DNA from: Symsagittifera roscoffensis
Taxonomy: Eukaryota; Xenacoelomorpha; Acoela; Convolutidae
Direction: 5' to 3'
Length of the DNA stretch: 64,000 nt
Assembly: GCF_963678635.1 (NCBI RefSeq)
Contig: NC_087064.1
Location: forward strand, 75,792,213 to 75,856,212
The translations under genes and the position numbers were made by a program. The notes under the pieces were generated by a model. That model saw only the letters and a program-made list of their open reading frames with translations. It ran no database searches and was not told the origin of the DNA. Positions 33,201-45,359 of the stretch are shown here, piece after piece (positions within the stretch are counted from its first letter, which is position 1; each line of letters begins with the position of its first letter).

Positions 33201-34612
33201 CTTCTTTTGAGACATTTGAAAGTTTATTGACCCAGATTACTCTGATTGGGTTAGTATTATTTAAAAAAATCAATCCTGCAAGATTTTTAAACTTTAAAGA
33301 GCTTCAAGGCGAAGCATTTGTTTCGAAATCTAGTTCAAAAAATATTCCAAAAATTTTTTTCGTTTTTCTCTCGTTTTTTTTCAAATTGTTTAGGAGTCGA
33401 TGAACATAGTGAAAAACGTTTTATAGGCCATGATGAATTTTTTTGCAAAAATGTCAAAATATGTTTAGGCTCAATTTTGATATTTTGCGGTTTGATTTGT
33501 GTTTCCTTTTAAGTTTAGTACATTTCCTATGTCAAAAGGAAGGCAAACTCCACTATCGAACAGTAAAAGTGTTAAGTTCATGAAAATGATTGAATCCTAG
33601 TTTCGATAATGGAATTTACTTTTCAGATTTCATCTCGATGTAAAAAGTTTACTTATTGATCCAGTTTTCTCAGTTGAGTTAATGTTGTCAAGCACAGTGT
33701 CAATCAAAAAAGCACTTGTAGTTCCAAGCGCTTCAAGGTCCTTTTCTTGAATTTCGTATTAAAAGTTTTTTTTTCTGTATACTTGAGTTCTTTGAATCTT
33801 TATCCAACTGGTTGTTGAATTTGTTAGATACTTGCTAGTTGCCTGTAGATCATTTTCTGCAAATTGAAGCCCAAAAACTCATGTATAGTCTATAATTTGG
33901 GGAATGCTACCGGAGTAAACTTTGTATTTTTTAGAAGTGCTCGTTTGGAAATAATAAAAAGGCTCATTTGATAGTATTATACGGGATAGCATTTTTAATT
34001 TATTAGTTTATTTTCTCACTGCTTTTTAAATGGCTAGTGGTTACTTTCTGGCCCCGATGCGAGGACGTGATACTCCTACTCAACATTTTTTTCTTTATAT
34101 TTGCTTTTTGCCTTTGTATCGCTTAGATTTGTAAAGTGCGGCTTAGCCTCTGTGTTTGAATTTGCTTTTATTTTTAGTTTGAAAAGATCCAAAGAACATG
34201 ATTAATATTTAGCTCCTAGAATAGAATAGAATTTTTACCCTTGCGATAACCAAGGGTATTGCAATCACGTACTAGCTTTTTTCCCGTAAATAATTTTGTT
34301 CACAGAATGGTCAAAATTAGAACTGGTAAGTTTAGGTTCAATTCATATTGTGTTCAAAGGTCTGGGGGTAACAAATACGCCTAGGAGGGCAAAGGTCCTG
34401 GGTTCGAATCTGACAGCATCCTGTTTTTTTTTGTTCAATAAGAAATAAAATTGTTTGCTTTTTAATTGTCTGCTGATGTTTTGTCGGCTTAGTTGCCCAA
34501 TCGTAGAATTGTTTTTTTGCCGTGCGAAACTTACATTGTAGTTGTTTTAAGTGTTTTGATTTACTTCAGCAGTTTGCATTTTTATTAACTTTGACTTGGT
34601 GTGGTTTCTTTT
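30290..34612. other. Spacer downstream of DNAJC3, repeats only
   Basis: It contains 'gaacgtagt' composite copies (30490-30985, 33390-33800), an 18-C run followed by CA repeats (31020-31046), the second MITE-like copy (31525-31760) and three diverged 'tgaaagatggtcggcttagttgcc' repeats (32790-33130). No gene seen. Confidence 0.45.
31525..31760 (+). mobile_element. MITE-like element, copy 2 (partner 8191-8477)
   Basis: ggcgcctttggggccaatct through ttttgaggggggagcg to cctagatccgcgcctg matches 8191-8477. The right end gatccgcgcctg has one change from gatccgcccctc. The left terminal block seen at 8055 is missing. Confidence 0.5.
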
Positions 34613-37600
34613 TTTGTTGTTACCTAACAAGTTGCCTAGCTACCCATCTGACAATTCATACTTCTGTTCTAATCAAATCGTTTTTCTGAGGCTACGCTCT
34701 TTCTCACGGCTGTAGGATACTATAAAACATAGGCCCCCTGGGTCTGGTTTTAGAAGTACAGGAGAGATTTAAAGATCCCTTGCATTCTGTGGTTTCCAGG
34801 ACCGATCAGAACAAACTGCGCGAACGCTTGAAAGTTGAGCATCTTGAGCGCTTAATCACAGTCGTCAGTCGTATTAGTATAAACCTTTTGATAATGACAT
34901 ACCTTGCCCCGGTACTACCACTTGGAGTTGACTATATGATTTTAGTACTCTTACTCAATTTCTTAGTGTTTTCTTTGACAGGATGTTGTCCGAACCTTCT
35001 GCCCAAGTGGCTTTGAATAGCTTAAATTATTATTTCGATCACAGTGGCGGCAAAAAAAATCAAAGTTTGAAAAGTTTTGCTTTTCATTCCAATTTAGTGC
35101 AAATAAACCAGTAAGCCAAGAGCAAGTAGAAATTTTTTGTCGGGTTTATAATTATTTCGCGTAAAAACTTTATTGAGCACAAATTTTTTGGCCTATTTTA
35201 TCGACTTAGTGACCTAACTTTGGGTCGTTTCAAAGGAAGCACAATTTTCACGCTCCCCTTCGTACTTTTTATATTGGTTGCATTTTACCACTCGGTTGAA
35301 ATTTTTTTCCGGCTTTTTAGGTTTCGGCTTGTTTTATATCGGCTTAGTAGCCTCTGTTTGCGTCTTTTTTGCCTGCCTGTGTGTGTTATAAGTGGAGAAA
35401 GGACGTAAATTTTTTAAATTATTTTTTAATTTTTAAAAATGTCACCGCCCTCTTAGTTTTGATTCGATGCTGATTTTGCATTCTATTGTTTGGGCATGTT
35501 TTTAAAAATCTTTTTATTCATTTTTTAAAATTTATTCATGAGTCTCATATGGACTTCTGGTCTCATCTCCAGTTCTTTTTAGGACTTAGCTGAGTTAAGC
35601 TGCAGTAGTCTTTCGAAGCATTTCAAATGTTCTATGCATTTCTCGCCTCAAATAAAAAAATGATATGATAAGAATTTAATCCTGCCTTTTCAATCGCAAG
35701 TTCGCTTTTCATGGAGCTAGCAAGCGCTTTTTTCAAAGGATACTGAAAACTAGTGTAGGTAAAAAGTATTATTTCGATGTTTTGTTGTTACCTAACAAGT
35801 TGCCTAGCTACCCATCTGACAATTCATACTTCTGTTCTAATCAAATCGTTTTTCTGAGGCTACGCTCTTTCTCACGGCTGTAGGATACTATAAAACATAG
35901 GCCCCCTGGGTCTGGTTTTAGAAGTACAGGAGAGATTTAAAGATCCCTTGCATTCTGTGGTTTCCAGGACCGATCAGAACAAACTGCGCGAACGCTTGAA
36001 AGTTGAGCATCTTGAGCGCTTAATCACAGTCGTCAGTCGTATTAGTATAAACCTTTTCATAATGACATACCTTGCCCCGGTACTACCACTTGGAATTGAC
36101 TATATGATTTTAGTACTCTTACTCAATTTCTTAGTATTTTCTTTGACAGGATGTTGTCCGAACCTTCTGCCTAAGTGGCATTGAATAGCTTAAATTATTA
36201 TTTCGATCACAGTGGCGGCAAAAAAAATCAAAGTTTGAAAAGTTTTGCTTTTCATTCCAATTTAAGGCAAATAAACCAGTAAGCCAAGAGCAAGTAGAAA
36301 TTTTTTGTCGGGTTTATAATTATTTCGCGTAAAAACTTTATTGAGCACAAATTTTTTGGCCTATTTTATCGACTTAGTGACCTAACTTTGGGTCGTCTCA
36401 AAGGAAGCACAATTTTCACGCTCCCCTTCGTACTTTTTATATTGGTTGCATTTTACCACTCGGTTGAAATTTTTTTCCGGCTTTTTAGGTTTCGGCTTGT
36501 TTTATATCGGCTTAGTAGCCTCTTTTTGCGTCTTTTTTGCCTGCCTGTGTGTGTTATAAGTGGAGAAAGGACGTGAATTTTTTTAATTATTTTTTAATTT
36601 TTAAAAATGTCACCGCCTGGTTAGTTTTGATTCGATGCTGATTTTGCATTCTATTGTTTGGGCATGTTTTTAAAAATCTTTTTATTCATTTTTTAAAATT
36701 TATTCATGAGTCTCATATGGACTTCTGGTCTCATCTCCAGTTCTTTTTAGGACTTAGCTGAGTTAAGCTGCAGTAGTCTTTCGAAGCATTTCAAATGTTC
36801 TATGCATTTCTCGCCTCAAATAAAAAATGATATAATAAGAATTTAATCCTGCCTTTTCAATCGCAAGTTCGCTTTTCATGGAGCTAGCAAGCGCTTTTTT
36901 CAAAGGATACTGAAAACTAGTGTAGGCAAAAAGTATTATTTCGATGTTTTGTTGTTACCTAACAAGTTGATTAGCTACCCATCTGACAATTCATACTTCT
37001 GTTCTAATCAAATCGTTTTTCTGAGGCTACGCTCTTTCTCACGGCTGTAGGATACTATAAAACATAGGCCCCCTGGGTCTGGTTTTAGAAGTACAGGAGA
37101 GATTTAAAGATCCCTTGCATTCTGGGGTTTCCAGGACCGATCAGAACAAACTGCGCGAACGCTTGAAAGTTGAGCATCTTGAGCGCTTAATCACAGTCGT
37201 CAGTCGTATTAGTATAAACCTTTTGATAATGATATACCTTGCCCCGGTACTACCACTTGGAGTTGACTATATGATTTTAGTACTCTTACTCAATTTCTTA
37301 GTATTTTCTTTGACAGGATGTTGTCCGAACCTTCTGCCTAAGTGGCTTTGAATAGCTTAAATTATTATTTCGATCACAGTGGCGGCAAAAAAATCAAAGT
37401 TTGAAAAGTTTTGCTTTTCATTCCAATTTAGTGCAAATAAACCAGTAAGCCAAGAGCAAGTAGAAATTTTTTGTCGGGTTTATAATTATTTCGCGTGAAA
37501 ACTTTATTGAGCACAAATTTTTTTGCCTATTTTATCGACTTAGTGACCTAACTTTGGGTCGTTTCAAAGGAAGCACAATTTTCATGCTCCCCTTCGTTTT

Positions 37601-39271
37601 TTTTTATATTGGTTGCATTTTACCACTCGGTTGAAATTTTTTTCCGGCTTTTTAGGTTTCGGCTTGTTTTATATCGGCTTAGTAGCCTCTGTTTGCGTCT
37701 TTTTTGCCTGCCTGTGTGTGTTATAAGTGGAGAAAGGACGTGAATTTTTTAAATTATTTTTTAATTTTTAAAAATGTCACCGCCTGGTTAGTTTTGATTC
37801 GATGCTGATTTTGCATTCTATTGTTTGGGCATGTTTTTAAAAATCTTTTTATTCATTTTTTAAAATTTATTCATGAGTCTCATATGGACTTCTGGTCTCA
37901 TCTCCAGTTCTTTTTAGGACTTAGCTGAGTTAAGCTGCAGTAGTCTTTCGAAGCATTTCAAATGTTCTATGCATTTCTCGCCTCAAATAAAAAAATGATA
38001 TAATAAGAATTTAATCCTGCCTTTTCAATCGCAAGTTGGCTTTTCATGGAGCTAGCAAGCGCTTTTTTCAAAGGATACTGAAAACTAGTGTAGGTAAAAA
38101 GTATTATTTCGATGTTTTGTTGTTACCTAACAAGTTGCCTAGCTACCCATCTGACAATTCATACTTCTGTTCTAATCAAATCGTTTTTCTGAGGCTACGC
38201 TCTTTTTCACGGCTGTAGGATACTATAAAACATAGGCCCCCTGGGTCTGGTTTTAGAAGTACAGGAGAGATTTAAAGATCCCTTGCATTCTGTGGTTTCC
38301 AGGACCGATCAGAACAAACTGCGCGAACGCTTGAAAGTTGAGCATCTTGAGCGCTTAATCACAGTCGTCAGTCGTATTAGTATAAACCTTTTGATAATGA
38401 CATACCTTGCCCCGGTACTACCACTTGGAATTGACTATATGATTTTAGTACTCTTACTCAATTTCTTAGTGTTTTCTTTGACAGGATGTTGTCCGAACCT
38501 TCTGCCTAAGTGGCTTTGAATAGCTTAAATTATTATTTCGATCACAGTGGCGGCAAAAAAAATCAAAGTTTGAAAAGTTTTGCTTTTCATTCCAATTTAG
38601 TGCAAATAAACCAGTAAGCCAAGAGCAAGTAGAAATTTTTTGTTGGGTTTATAATTATTTCGCGTAAAAATTTTATTGAGCACAAATTTTTTGGCCCATT
38701 TTATCGACTTAGTGACCTAACTTTGGGTCGTTTCAAAGGAAGCACAGTTTTCACGCTCCCCCCGTACTTTTTATATTGGTTGCATTTTACCACTCGGTTG
38801 AAATTTTTTTCCGGCTTTTTAGGTTTCGGCTTGTTTTATATCGGCTTAGTAGCCTCTGTTTGCGTCTTTTTTGTCTGCCTGTGTGTGTTATAAGTGGAGA
38901 AAGGACGTGATTTTTTTAAATTATTTTTTAAGTTTTAAAAATGTCACCGCCTGGTTAGTTTTGATTCGATGCTGATTTTGCATTCTATTGTTTGGGCATG
39001 TTTTTAAAAATCTTTTCATTCATTTTTTAAAATTTATTCATGAGTCTCATATGGACTTCTGGTCTCATCTCCAGTTCTTTTTAGGACTTAGCTGAGTTAA
39101 GCTGCAGTAGTCTTTCGAAGCATTTCAAATGTTCTATGCATTTCTCGCCTCAAATAAAAAAAATGACATAATAAGAATTTAGTCCTGCCTTTTCAATCGC
39201 AAGTTCGCTTTTCATGGAGCTAGCAAGCGCTTTTTTCAAAGGATACTGAAAACTAGTGTAGGTAAAAAGTA
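34613..39271 (+). repeat. Tandem array, 4 units of 1167-1168 bp
   Basis: Units begin at tttgttgttacctaac at 34613, 35781, 36948 and 38116; the last is about 12 bases short. Units are about 98-99% identical, including non-coding parts, so the array arose recently or is homogenised. Each unit has a TATA-like block (actataaaacatagg), a GC-richer stretch and one 78-codon frame. Some 3' blocks (gtttcggcttgttttatatc) resemble single dispersed copies at about 31930. The genome may hold more copies than this window shows. Confidence 0.95.
34780..35016 (+). CDS. 78-codon frame kept in all four array units (doubtful gene)
   Basis: The same frame is open in units 2-4 at 35948-36184, 37115-37351 and 38283-38519. 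It begins with TTG, so no ATG start is evident. A possible acceptor (gtggtttccag) sits just inside its 5' end, so it could be an internal exon. It would encode a basic helix followed by two hydrophobic segments (INLLIMTYLAPVLPLG and ILVLLLNFLVFSLTG). Differences between units include amino-acid changes (L to F, V to I, L to H) as often as silent ones, giving no sign of purifying selection. No family recognised. Confidence 0.25.
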   Translation: MHSVVSRTDQNKLRERLKVEHLERLITVVSRISINLLIMTYLAPVLPLGVDYMILVLLLNFLVFSLTGCCPNLLPKWL

Positions 39272-40174
39272 ATTGTGGTTGGGCTTTGTGCGTCTTTCAC
39301 GGCAAGCAGTTGCTCTGAATATTTTTCGTATTTTACTTCCACTTTTAAATGGAACTGTGTTTCGGACCGCATTATTTGTTGGTAGATTGTAATATTTTCT
39401 TATAATCCAAGATTTTTTTAAATAGTTTTGTTTGTTCATATATATTGTAAATAATCTGGCAAATAAGGATGGCCTTCTATTTTTTTTATTAAAACCTTGA
39501 TCTTTTTGTCGTCGTTTTCATCATCCAAACAGTCATTGTAACTGATATGCTTTTGATGTGGCTATTGATCCTAAGCCAGTCGTCTGGATAGTTCAAAAGA
39601 GTAATGGGTCTGTTACAACTGGCTAGACATTAGAGACGCTAAGAGGCGCAGGTGTAACAGAGTAACTGTAAGATGAATGAATATATTTTTCAGATCACTT
39701 AACTAGCTCTCTGTGGCTGCTGCTGTGGCGTTTACTTGATGGCGGCGTCACCCCCTCGTGCGAAGTGGCTTTGATGTTGTAATTGTGCTTATTGTAGTGT
39801 AGTGATATGAGAATCTGTTTGATTGGTGACTACTACTGTTGATGACCATGTTTAAACTGATACTAGTACCGACTAGAGTATCCAAACACTGAGAGCAAGA
39901 AGAGAGATAGAGATAAAAGAAGAAAAGCGACTAACTGAAACCGCTGATCTGATCTGACCCACCGCTAATTAATCTCTACCGCTGCTGCTGAGTTGAGTTG
40001 AGTTGAGTTGAGTTGTCTACTCAGTCGGAGTGAATTGAAGTGAAGTGAAACCATAAAAGTGGCCTGTTGTTTTCCTTTGGATGAAATAAACTGTACTATG
40101 ACACATAACTGCTGAGCTTTGAAATCAATCCAACCGTCTGCTGGACTGTCCTCTGTATTAACGTCATCATCACT
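39272..40174 (+). promoter_or_regulatory. PGPEP1 upstream region / 5' UTR
   Basis: No coding content. From about 39590 the sequence becomes less AT-rich, with (gagtt)5 at 39990-40016 and gaagtgaagtgaaacc just before the start exon. This is likely promoter and 5' UTR; the transcription start cannot be placed. Confidence 0.4.
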
Positions 40175-40193
40175 ATGAGTATCCTAGTAACTG
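40175..40193 (+). CDS. PGPEP1: Pyroglutamyl-peptidase I, exon 1 (7 codons)
   Basis: Four exons (40175-40193, 41781-41947, 42641-42885, 44008-44173) give 198 residues; human PGPEP1 has 209. The enzyme is a cytosolic cysteine peptidase (family C15) that removes N-terminal pyroglutamate from peptides. This micro-exon encodes MSILVTG and ends at gtaagaac, phase 1. Joined to the next exon it forms VTGFGPFG, the N-terminal strand and loop signature of the family, which strongly supports so small an exon. It lacks the few extra N-terminal residues of the human protein. Confidence 0.85.
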
Positions 40194-41215
40194 GTAAGAA
40201 CTTTTTCCTTGTTTACCTTAAGTCGGAATACCTTTAGTTCATTTTTTGTATGGTTTCACATATTTCATTAGCAATTAAATAAATGACGGTTTCAACGACT
40301 AAAGTGATAATTGTTTTAAAATTGAAAAAGATTTTTAGATGTAAGTTGATTTTTTTGTAGGCCTTACTGATTTCGACCCAGTTTTTGTCGGCGTACTTGC
40401 CGCGTAATTAATTCTGTAATTTTTTTGGTAGAATTTTCAAATCTTTTTTCTTCATTTTCATGAGGGTAAATATAGTTTATGGTTTCCTGGTTTTTTTGGG
40501 CGCCAAAGTTTTCCCTTTGAAGTAAATCTTTATTGAATTTTTCTGCTAGAAATTTTTTTTGCAAATATTTTTCAGTTTTTTTCGTATGCATGGTTTCTTG
40601 TTTTTTTTTGTTCTAAAAGTGATTTAAACTAGTTTTAGTTTTAATGTGCTAGGTATTTTAGATTTAAAGTTTAAGCATTTTTATTTGAAAGCGATTCAAG
40701 TTGATTGTTTAACTTGTTTCAATTTGTCAAAAAATGTTTCAAAATAATTGATTCAGATTTTGCAGAGGCTTGCAGAGTTTTTTCAGATTTTGGGCACGTT
40801 TTTTTTGTGGCAATTGTTTGTAATTTTTGCATTCATGTTTTTGAATTTTTGATTTTCGTTTTTTTTTTGCATTTTGATCTTATACTATAGCGGATAGGGC
40901 ATTTATACCCAAATTTTCTTATTGGATATGCAGATTGTTTGTTTGCAAGATGTAATGAACATTTTGTGGGTACATGTAGGAATTATTGTATCTCAATTTT
41001 TTGACCGAAATGTTTTCTTATCGTTTTCATCTATTGGCTCTCAAAAAGAAATGGATGGAGTTAAGCCGAATTTTTTCTTTTGTTTTGAAGGTAATTGATT
41101 TCTATAACAACTGCAATACAATTGTTTCTGATATTTGAGCCTACGAGTTTTTCAACAAAATTCATTCATGTTTTTCAATTTTTGTTATCTTTTGAGTTTT
41201 GGAGCTTTATTGTGT

Positions 41216-41625
41216 ATCGTAAGTGGTGCGAAGCTCAGCTTCGCCTCTGTATTATTTTAACACTAGGAGCTCGTGAGAGTTATTGTTTTAGTACGAGTAT
41301 TATTTTTTTTCTCACCGAACTCGCAAATAAAAGTGTTCATTAAAAAAGTTCACTTATTTGGTGGCATTTTTGCTATAATCATGATCTGTAGCTTTGGAAG
41401 TTTCAGTATCTGTTCTCTGCTTTATTTCAGGCTAGTGTTTGTTATTTTTTAAGCTTCAGTAGCAGAGTGGTAAGTGCGTGAGACTCATAATCTCTAGGTC
41501 TAAGATCGAATCCCAGGCGTAATCAAATTGTTTCTAATTCGAGGCTGGTTTCTACTTTTTCTTATTGCACTTTATGAGCTGCTTTTTGCCGTGTTCTCGC
41601 TAGTCTTTGCCCCTGTTTAATTGTT
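41216..41625 (+). mobile_element. Hairpin motif followed by tRNA-derived SINE copy
   Basis: 41216-41250 is the hairpin motif (tcgtaagtggtgcgaagctcagcttcgcctctgt). 41452-41530 has tRNA-like boxes (tagcagagtggtaagtgcgtg and agatcgaatccc), and the SINE body gagctgctttttgccgtgttctcgctag follows at about 41576. It lies in PGPEP1 intron 1. Confidence 0.6.
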
Positions 41626-41780
41626 TGCTTACTTTCTGGGACCATGAACAACCCCCCTTAATAGACCAAGTGAACAACTTCTTTTTCAAATAAAATAGCA
41701 AATTCAAGCAGTAAGTCTTGCATGTACTTTGGCTGCGTACTCACAGAGCCGCATTTCCGGATTTACGTTGTAATATTTAG

Positions 41781-41947
41781 GATTTGGTCCGTTCGGAGAC
41801 ATGAAAGAGAACCCGAGCTGGGTGGCTGTTCGGCAGCTGAGTGGGGCATCAATCAATGGCTTCAAAATAGACACCCACATGTTCCAGGTGTCCTATGACG
41901 AAGTGGACTCCTTTGTAGACTCCATCAGCCACAACGACGACTACGAA
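41781..41947 (+). CDS. PGPEP1: Pyroglutamyl-peptidase I, exon 2
   Basis: Acceptor aatatttag ends at 41780; donor gtcagt follows 41947. It encodes FGPFGDMKENPSWVAVRQL, matching the substrate-binding FGPFG...N-SW-AV motif of C15 peptidases, then a variable helix region. Confidence 0.93.
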
Positions 41948-42640
41948 GTCAGTTCACTTTTCTCACTCTGCACCTTAACTTTTTTCTTCAAGGGTATTTT
42001 CTGTTATACGGCTCAAAATTGATCTTTTTGTTATTTTGAAAATTGCATCTTAATTCTCGAATCTGATTGGATGAAATTATTAACAGCAAAAGAAAATCAA
42101 GATTTTTATTAACAACAAAAGCTCGAGGAACGGTTTGGCAATTTTGGACCGTGTAACAGAAAAAACCGTCTTTAATTCCAAATCCAATGTTTGACTGAGC
42201 TAAGCTGAAAAAATTGTTCTATCGTTTTCCGAATTGGTCTAGTTTTGCTTTAGTTTAGTTGGACAGAAATTAATCATTTTTTCATCGTTTCGTTGAAGGA
42301 AGTCGCCTAAGTTTTTCAATTCTCCTGTATTCTTTTATCTAAATTGCTTTGACAGCATAATTCTATAGATGTATAGTCCGAGGCTTGAAGTGATGAAAAA
42401 CACTATCTTAGCCATGTATGATTCAATGCTTAGCCGCTTTGCGTTAAGTTCAAACCCATTCAAAGAAGAGACGCTCAACTGCATTTTTGTATTTTCAAAT
42501 CTAAGATGAAATTTAGATGCTTTGAAGAATATTTTCGCATTTCAAAAATAAGATAAATGATAGTGGCAAATTCACAGTCAAAATTGTTCATCTTGAAGTG
42601 TAGAGCAGTCCGTGATACGATCAGTTTGATTCTGTTTCAG

Positions 42641-42885
42641 TTTTTCCTGCATGTTGGGGTGAGCAGCGAAGCGAGCAATGTAGTGTTAGAGCAGATAGCG
42701 TGCTGTGGAGGCTACAAGAAGCCAGATGTGTTCAACAAACTGCCCCAGACAGAGTCGTTCCGCAGTGAGTCGTCCCCCGCCCCGGTGGAGAATCTATCAA
42801 TGTGTACTGCTTTCGATCTAGAAATGTGCAAAGCCCAGCTGCATGCAATAGGAGTGCCCGCATCCACGTCCAGTGAAGCTGGAAG
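42641..42885 (+). CDS. PGPEP1: Pyroglutamyl-peptidase I, exon 3 (catalytic Glu)
   Basis: Acceptor ttctgtttcag; donor aggtcagt after 42885. It encodes FLHVGVS followed by NVVLEQIA; Glu79 aligns with human Glu85 of the catalytic triad. It ends SSEAG just before the catalytic Cys. The middle (residues about 90-120) is diverged from vertebrates. Confidence 0.93.
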
Positions 42886-44007
42886 GTCAGTAGAATTGAC
42901 CAGGAAATTCTCATTGAACGGATCAACCGTACAATTTCCCCCAAATTGATTTAGGGGAGGGGGGGAAATATGGATTTTTCAGGAAAAAATAACTTTGAGT
43001 ATACCTTAGATTCATAGAAAAATAGGTTTATTTAGACAAAATTGGTTTAGAATACGTAAGTTTAGGTAAACAGCATTCAAATGCAATCCCACATAAAAAT
43101 TGCGACAACCAGTTTTATGTGCGCGTTTGTACATATACATAATTATAATTATACATATACATTAAACATAACTAATTTTCAAAAGTAATACCCTGCTAGG
43201 GGGGAAATTCTGCGGTTGCTTACTTAGGGGCGGGGGTTGGAGGGAGGGAGGGGGAGATTGTACGGTTGATCCCATTGAATAACACAAGGATCAAATTAAG
43301 ACGTTTCCCCAAAAAAGACCAAATTACGATCCCTCCACCTAGCGTTCAATTTAAATTTAAGTTGTTAAGCGCTCCGCCTAAAATGCTCTGTTCTGATTGG
43401 CGGAAAATTCTAACTCAGAACCAAGTTAACATCATCTCCCCTAAACGTGTTTGGGGGGCGAGAATGTTAACTTGGTCCCAACGCAAATATGAGCTTTTTT
43501 TACTGAAGCCGAAAAGAAAATCACTGCTGGAAAGGGGGTGGGGCTATTTGTTTTTGTTAGCAGGGTTAGGGTGGCGTAATAATAATAGTCAAAATATGCA
43601 GAATTCAAATCAAATTTAGCTCGTCGGTGTAATCTTTGGCGGCCTGTTCAAGAGGTACTGTTAAATGGGGTGGGGATAAAAACCAGCCGAAGTATAAACT
43701 ATCTACCTTATATACCAGCCGAAAATACGCAACTGTTACACAGTAGTTATGTAACAATTATGAAACAAACAGTTATGAAAGTCATGCAAGGTTGATTGAA
43801 ATTTAAATTAAGTAACTTTTGGCTGGCTTATACTTTTTGTAACGTAACTTTAGACTGGCTTTAGATATGCGATTTTGTCTGGCTTATACTTTGGCTGGTT
43901 TGTTCACACTCGCGTATGATAGTAAGGTGTTCTGTTAATTACAAATTTCAGAAATAAACAATTTTAATGAAGCATATGAAGTTGTGAAATGACGGATTTG
44001 ACTTTAG

Positions 44008-44173
44008 ATACCTGTGCGAATATCTTTACTACCGCAGTATGTGTCGCAATGGAGGAAAGGTATTGTTTGTTCACGTGCCCATGAGTGACGTCACTCCAAC
44101 TGAGGAGACGACGAAGATCCTAAAGGAAATTATCAAAATATGCCTTCAGCAGATATATCCCTACCATGGCTGA
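44008..44173 (+). CDS. PGPEP1: Pyroglutamyl-peptidase I, exon 4 (catalytic Cys and His)
   Basis: Acceptor gactttag ends at 44007; stop TGA at 44171-44173. With the AG of exon 3 it forms AGRYLCEYLYY, placing catalytic Cys147, and VLFVHVP, placing His166 (human Cys149 and His168). All three triad residues are therefore present and the enzyme should be active. Confidence 0.95.
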
Positions 44174-45359
44174 CTTACTTCATCCGCCGATCCCCTCCTT
44201 CCCAAGTGCTATGCTTTGACCAAATGAAACCTAACTGTGCTATGATAAAGTGTCTCTTAAATGTGTACAATTTCTATTTCAAAATAATCCTGAAACAAAT
44301 GACGGTGCGTAAGTGAAGCTGTCGTGAAAGAAGTTTGTAATTTGTTTTTATACCTTGCTAAAACTCAATCTTTAAAAAACTGTTCTCTCCCAAACTCTGA
44401 ATCTCAAATATAATCAGTGGAATTTGCTGTTATTAGTTTACCGCTGTAAGTTGGCTGTAATTGGCATAGGATTGGAGCCAACGAGGTTTCGCAAGAATGA
44501 TTGAAACATCGGGTTGTAATTTGTTAATGTGTTACTCTGAAGAATCATTTTAAAAACCATGCTGTTCATCGATTGTCGGATCATCCTACGACAATTTTAG
44601 ATAGTCGAGATCTTTTTTATCTCTAACTCCTATCCTCAAGGGCTAATATTTGCTTTTTTCATTCCAGGATGAAAAATTAGTTTATTAGATCACGGGACTT
44701 TTATATTTTTCACCAGCCGTAGCTAGTTCAATCGTAAAATTAATAGGGAATTTTTCATAGTATTGTTCGTTTTTCAAGGCAGAACAAGTTATGCATGCAC
44801 TCGCTTTGAATCCAGACTAAAGAATGAATTATAAACAGCAGCCCTGGAAGAATATTTCAATTTTCTCCAAAAATGGTAGCCTTGAAAAAAAGTTGTTTGG
44901 TCAATTTTTTTTGAAATTTTTAAGGGAAAAGGTTTAGTTCCTGGAGTAGAGACGATTTGAGTTATTAGTTTATTGTACAGGTTTTAAAAAAAACAGTCGA
45001 CTTTTATCTTAAGTCTTTAGCAGAAAGTGTTCCGACCACAGTGTTTAGAAAACTACGGTTTAGAATTTTTTTCAAATTAGTGTAGTTTTTTCTGCCGTAA
45101 AAAATTTAGGCATATTAGACACTCATAGTAATATAGGCAAATTGGACAAAATTTTTCTGTAGAAAAATGATTAAAAAACAAAAAAAAATTAAAAAAATTT
45201 TTCATAAATTTTGGTGGCAGAAAATTGTTGACTTTTTGAAGTTTTTGGTTGAAGCTAAAAAGCTCAAAAAAGTTTTACTTGCTTAAAATTAAGATCTTAA
45301 AGATTCGAGATTTTCAGATCTTAAGTTAGGCAAATTCAGCTGTTGCAAGCCTGCTGTTG
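44174..45359 (+). other. PGPEP1 3' region, then AT-rich spacer
   Basis: The first few hundred bases are likely 3' UTR; no canonical AATAAA is placed with confidence. 44990-45359 begins to resemble the right part of the downstream tandem units (tttggcagaaaattgttgac ... gcttaaaattaagatctta), which marks the left edge of the amplified region. Confidence 0.45.

Noticed and set aside
34613-39271. Spliced-leader or 5S/snRNA gene cluster
   Set aside because: Sm-like aattttttgg and donor-like sequences exist but not in the spacing of an SL RNA, and no known small RNA could be matched by eye. Left open as an array of unknown content.
43266-43619. 117-codon plus-strand frame in the last PGPEP1 intron
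   Set aside because: Low-complexity basic composition, no family, and inside an intron defined by phase-consistent exons.
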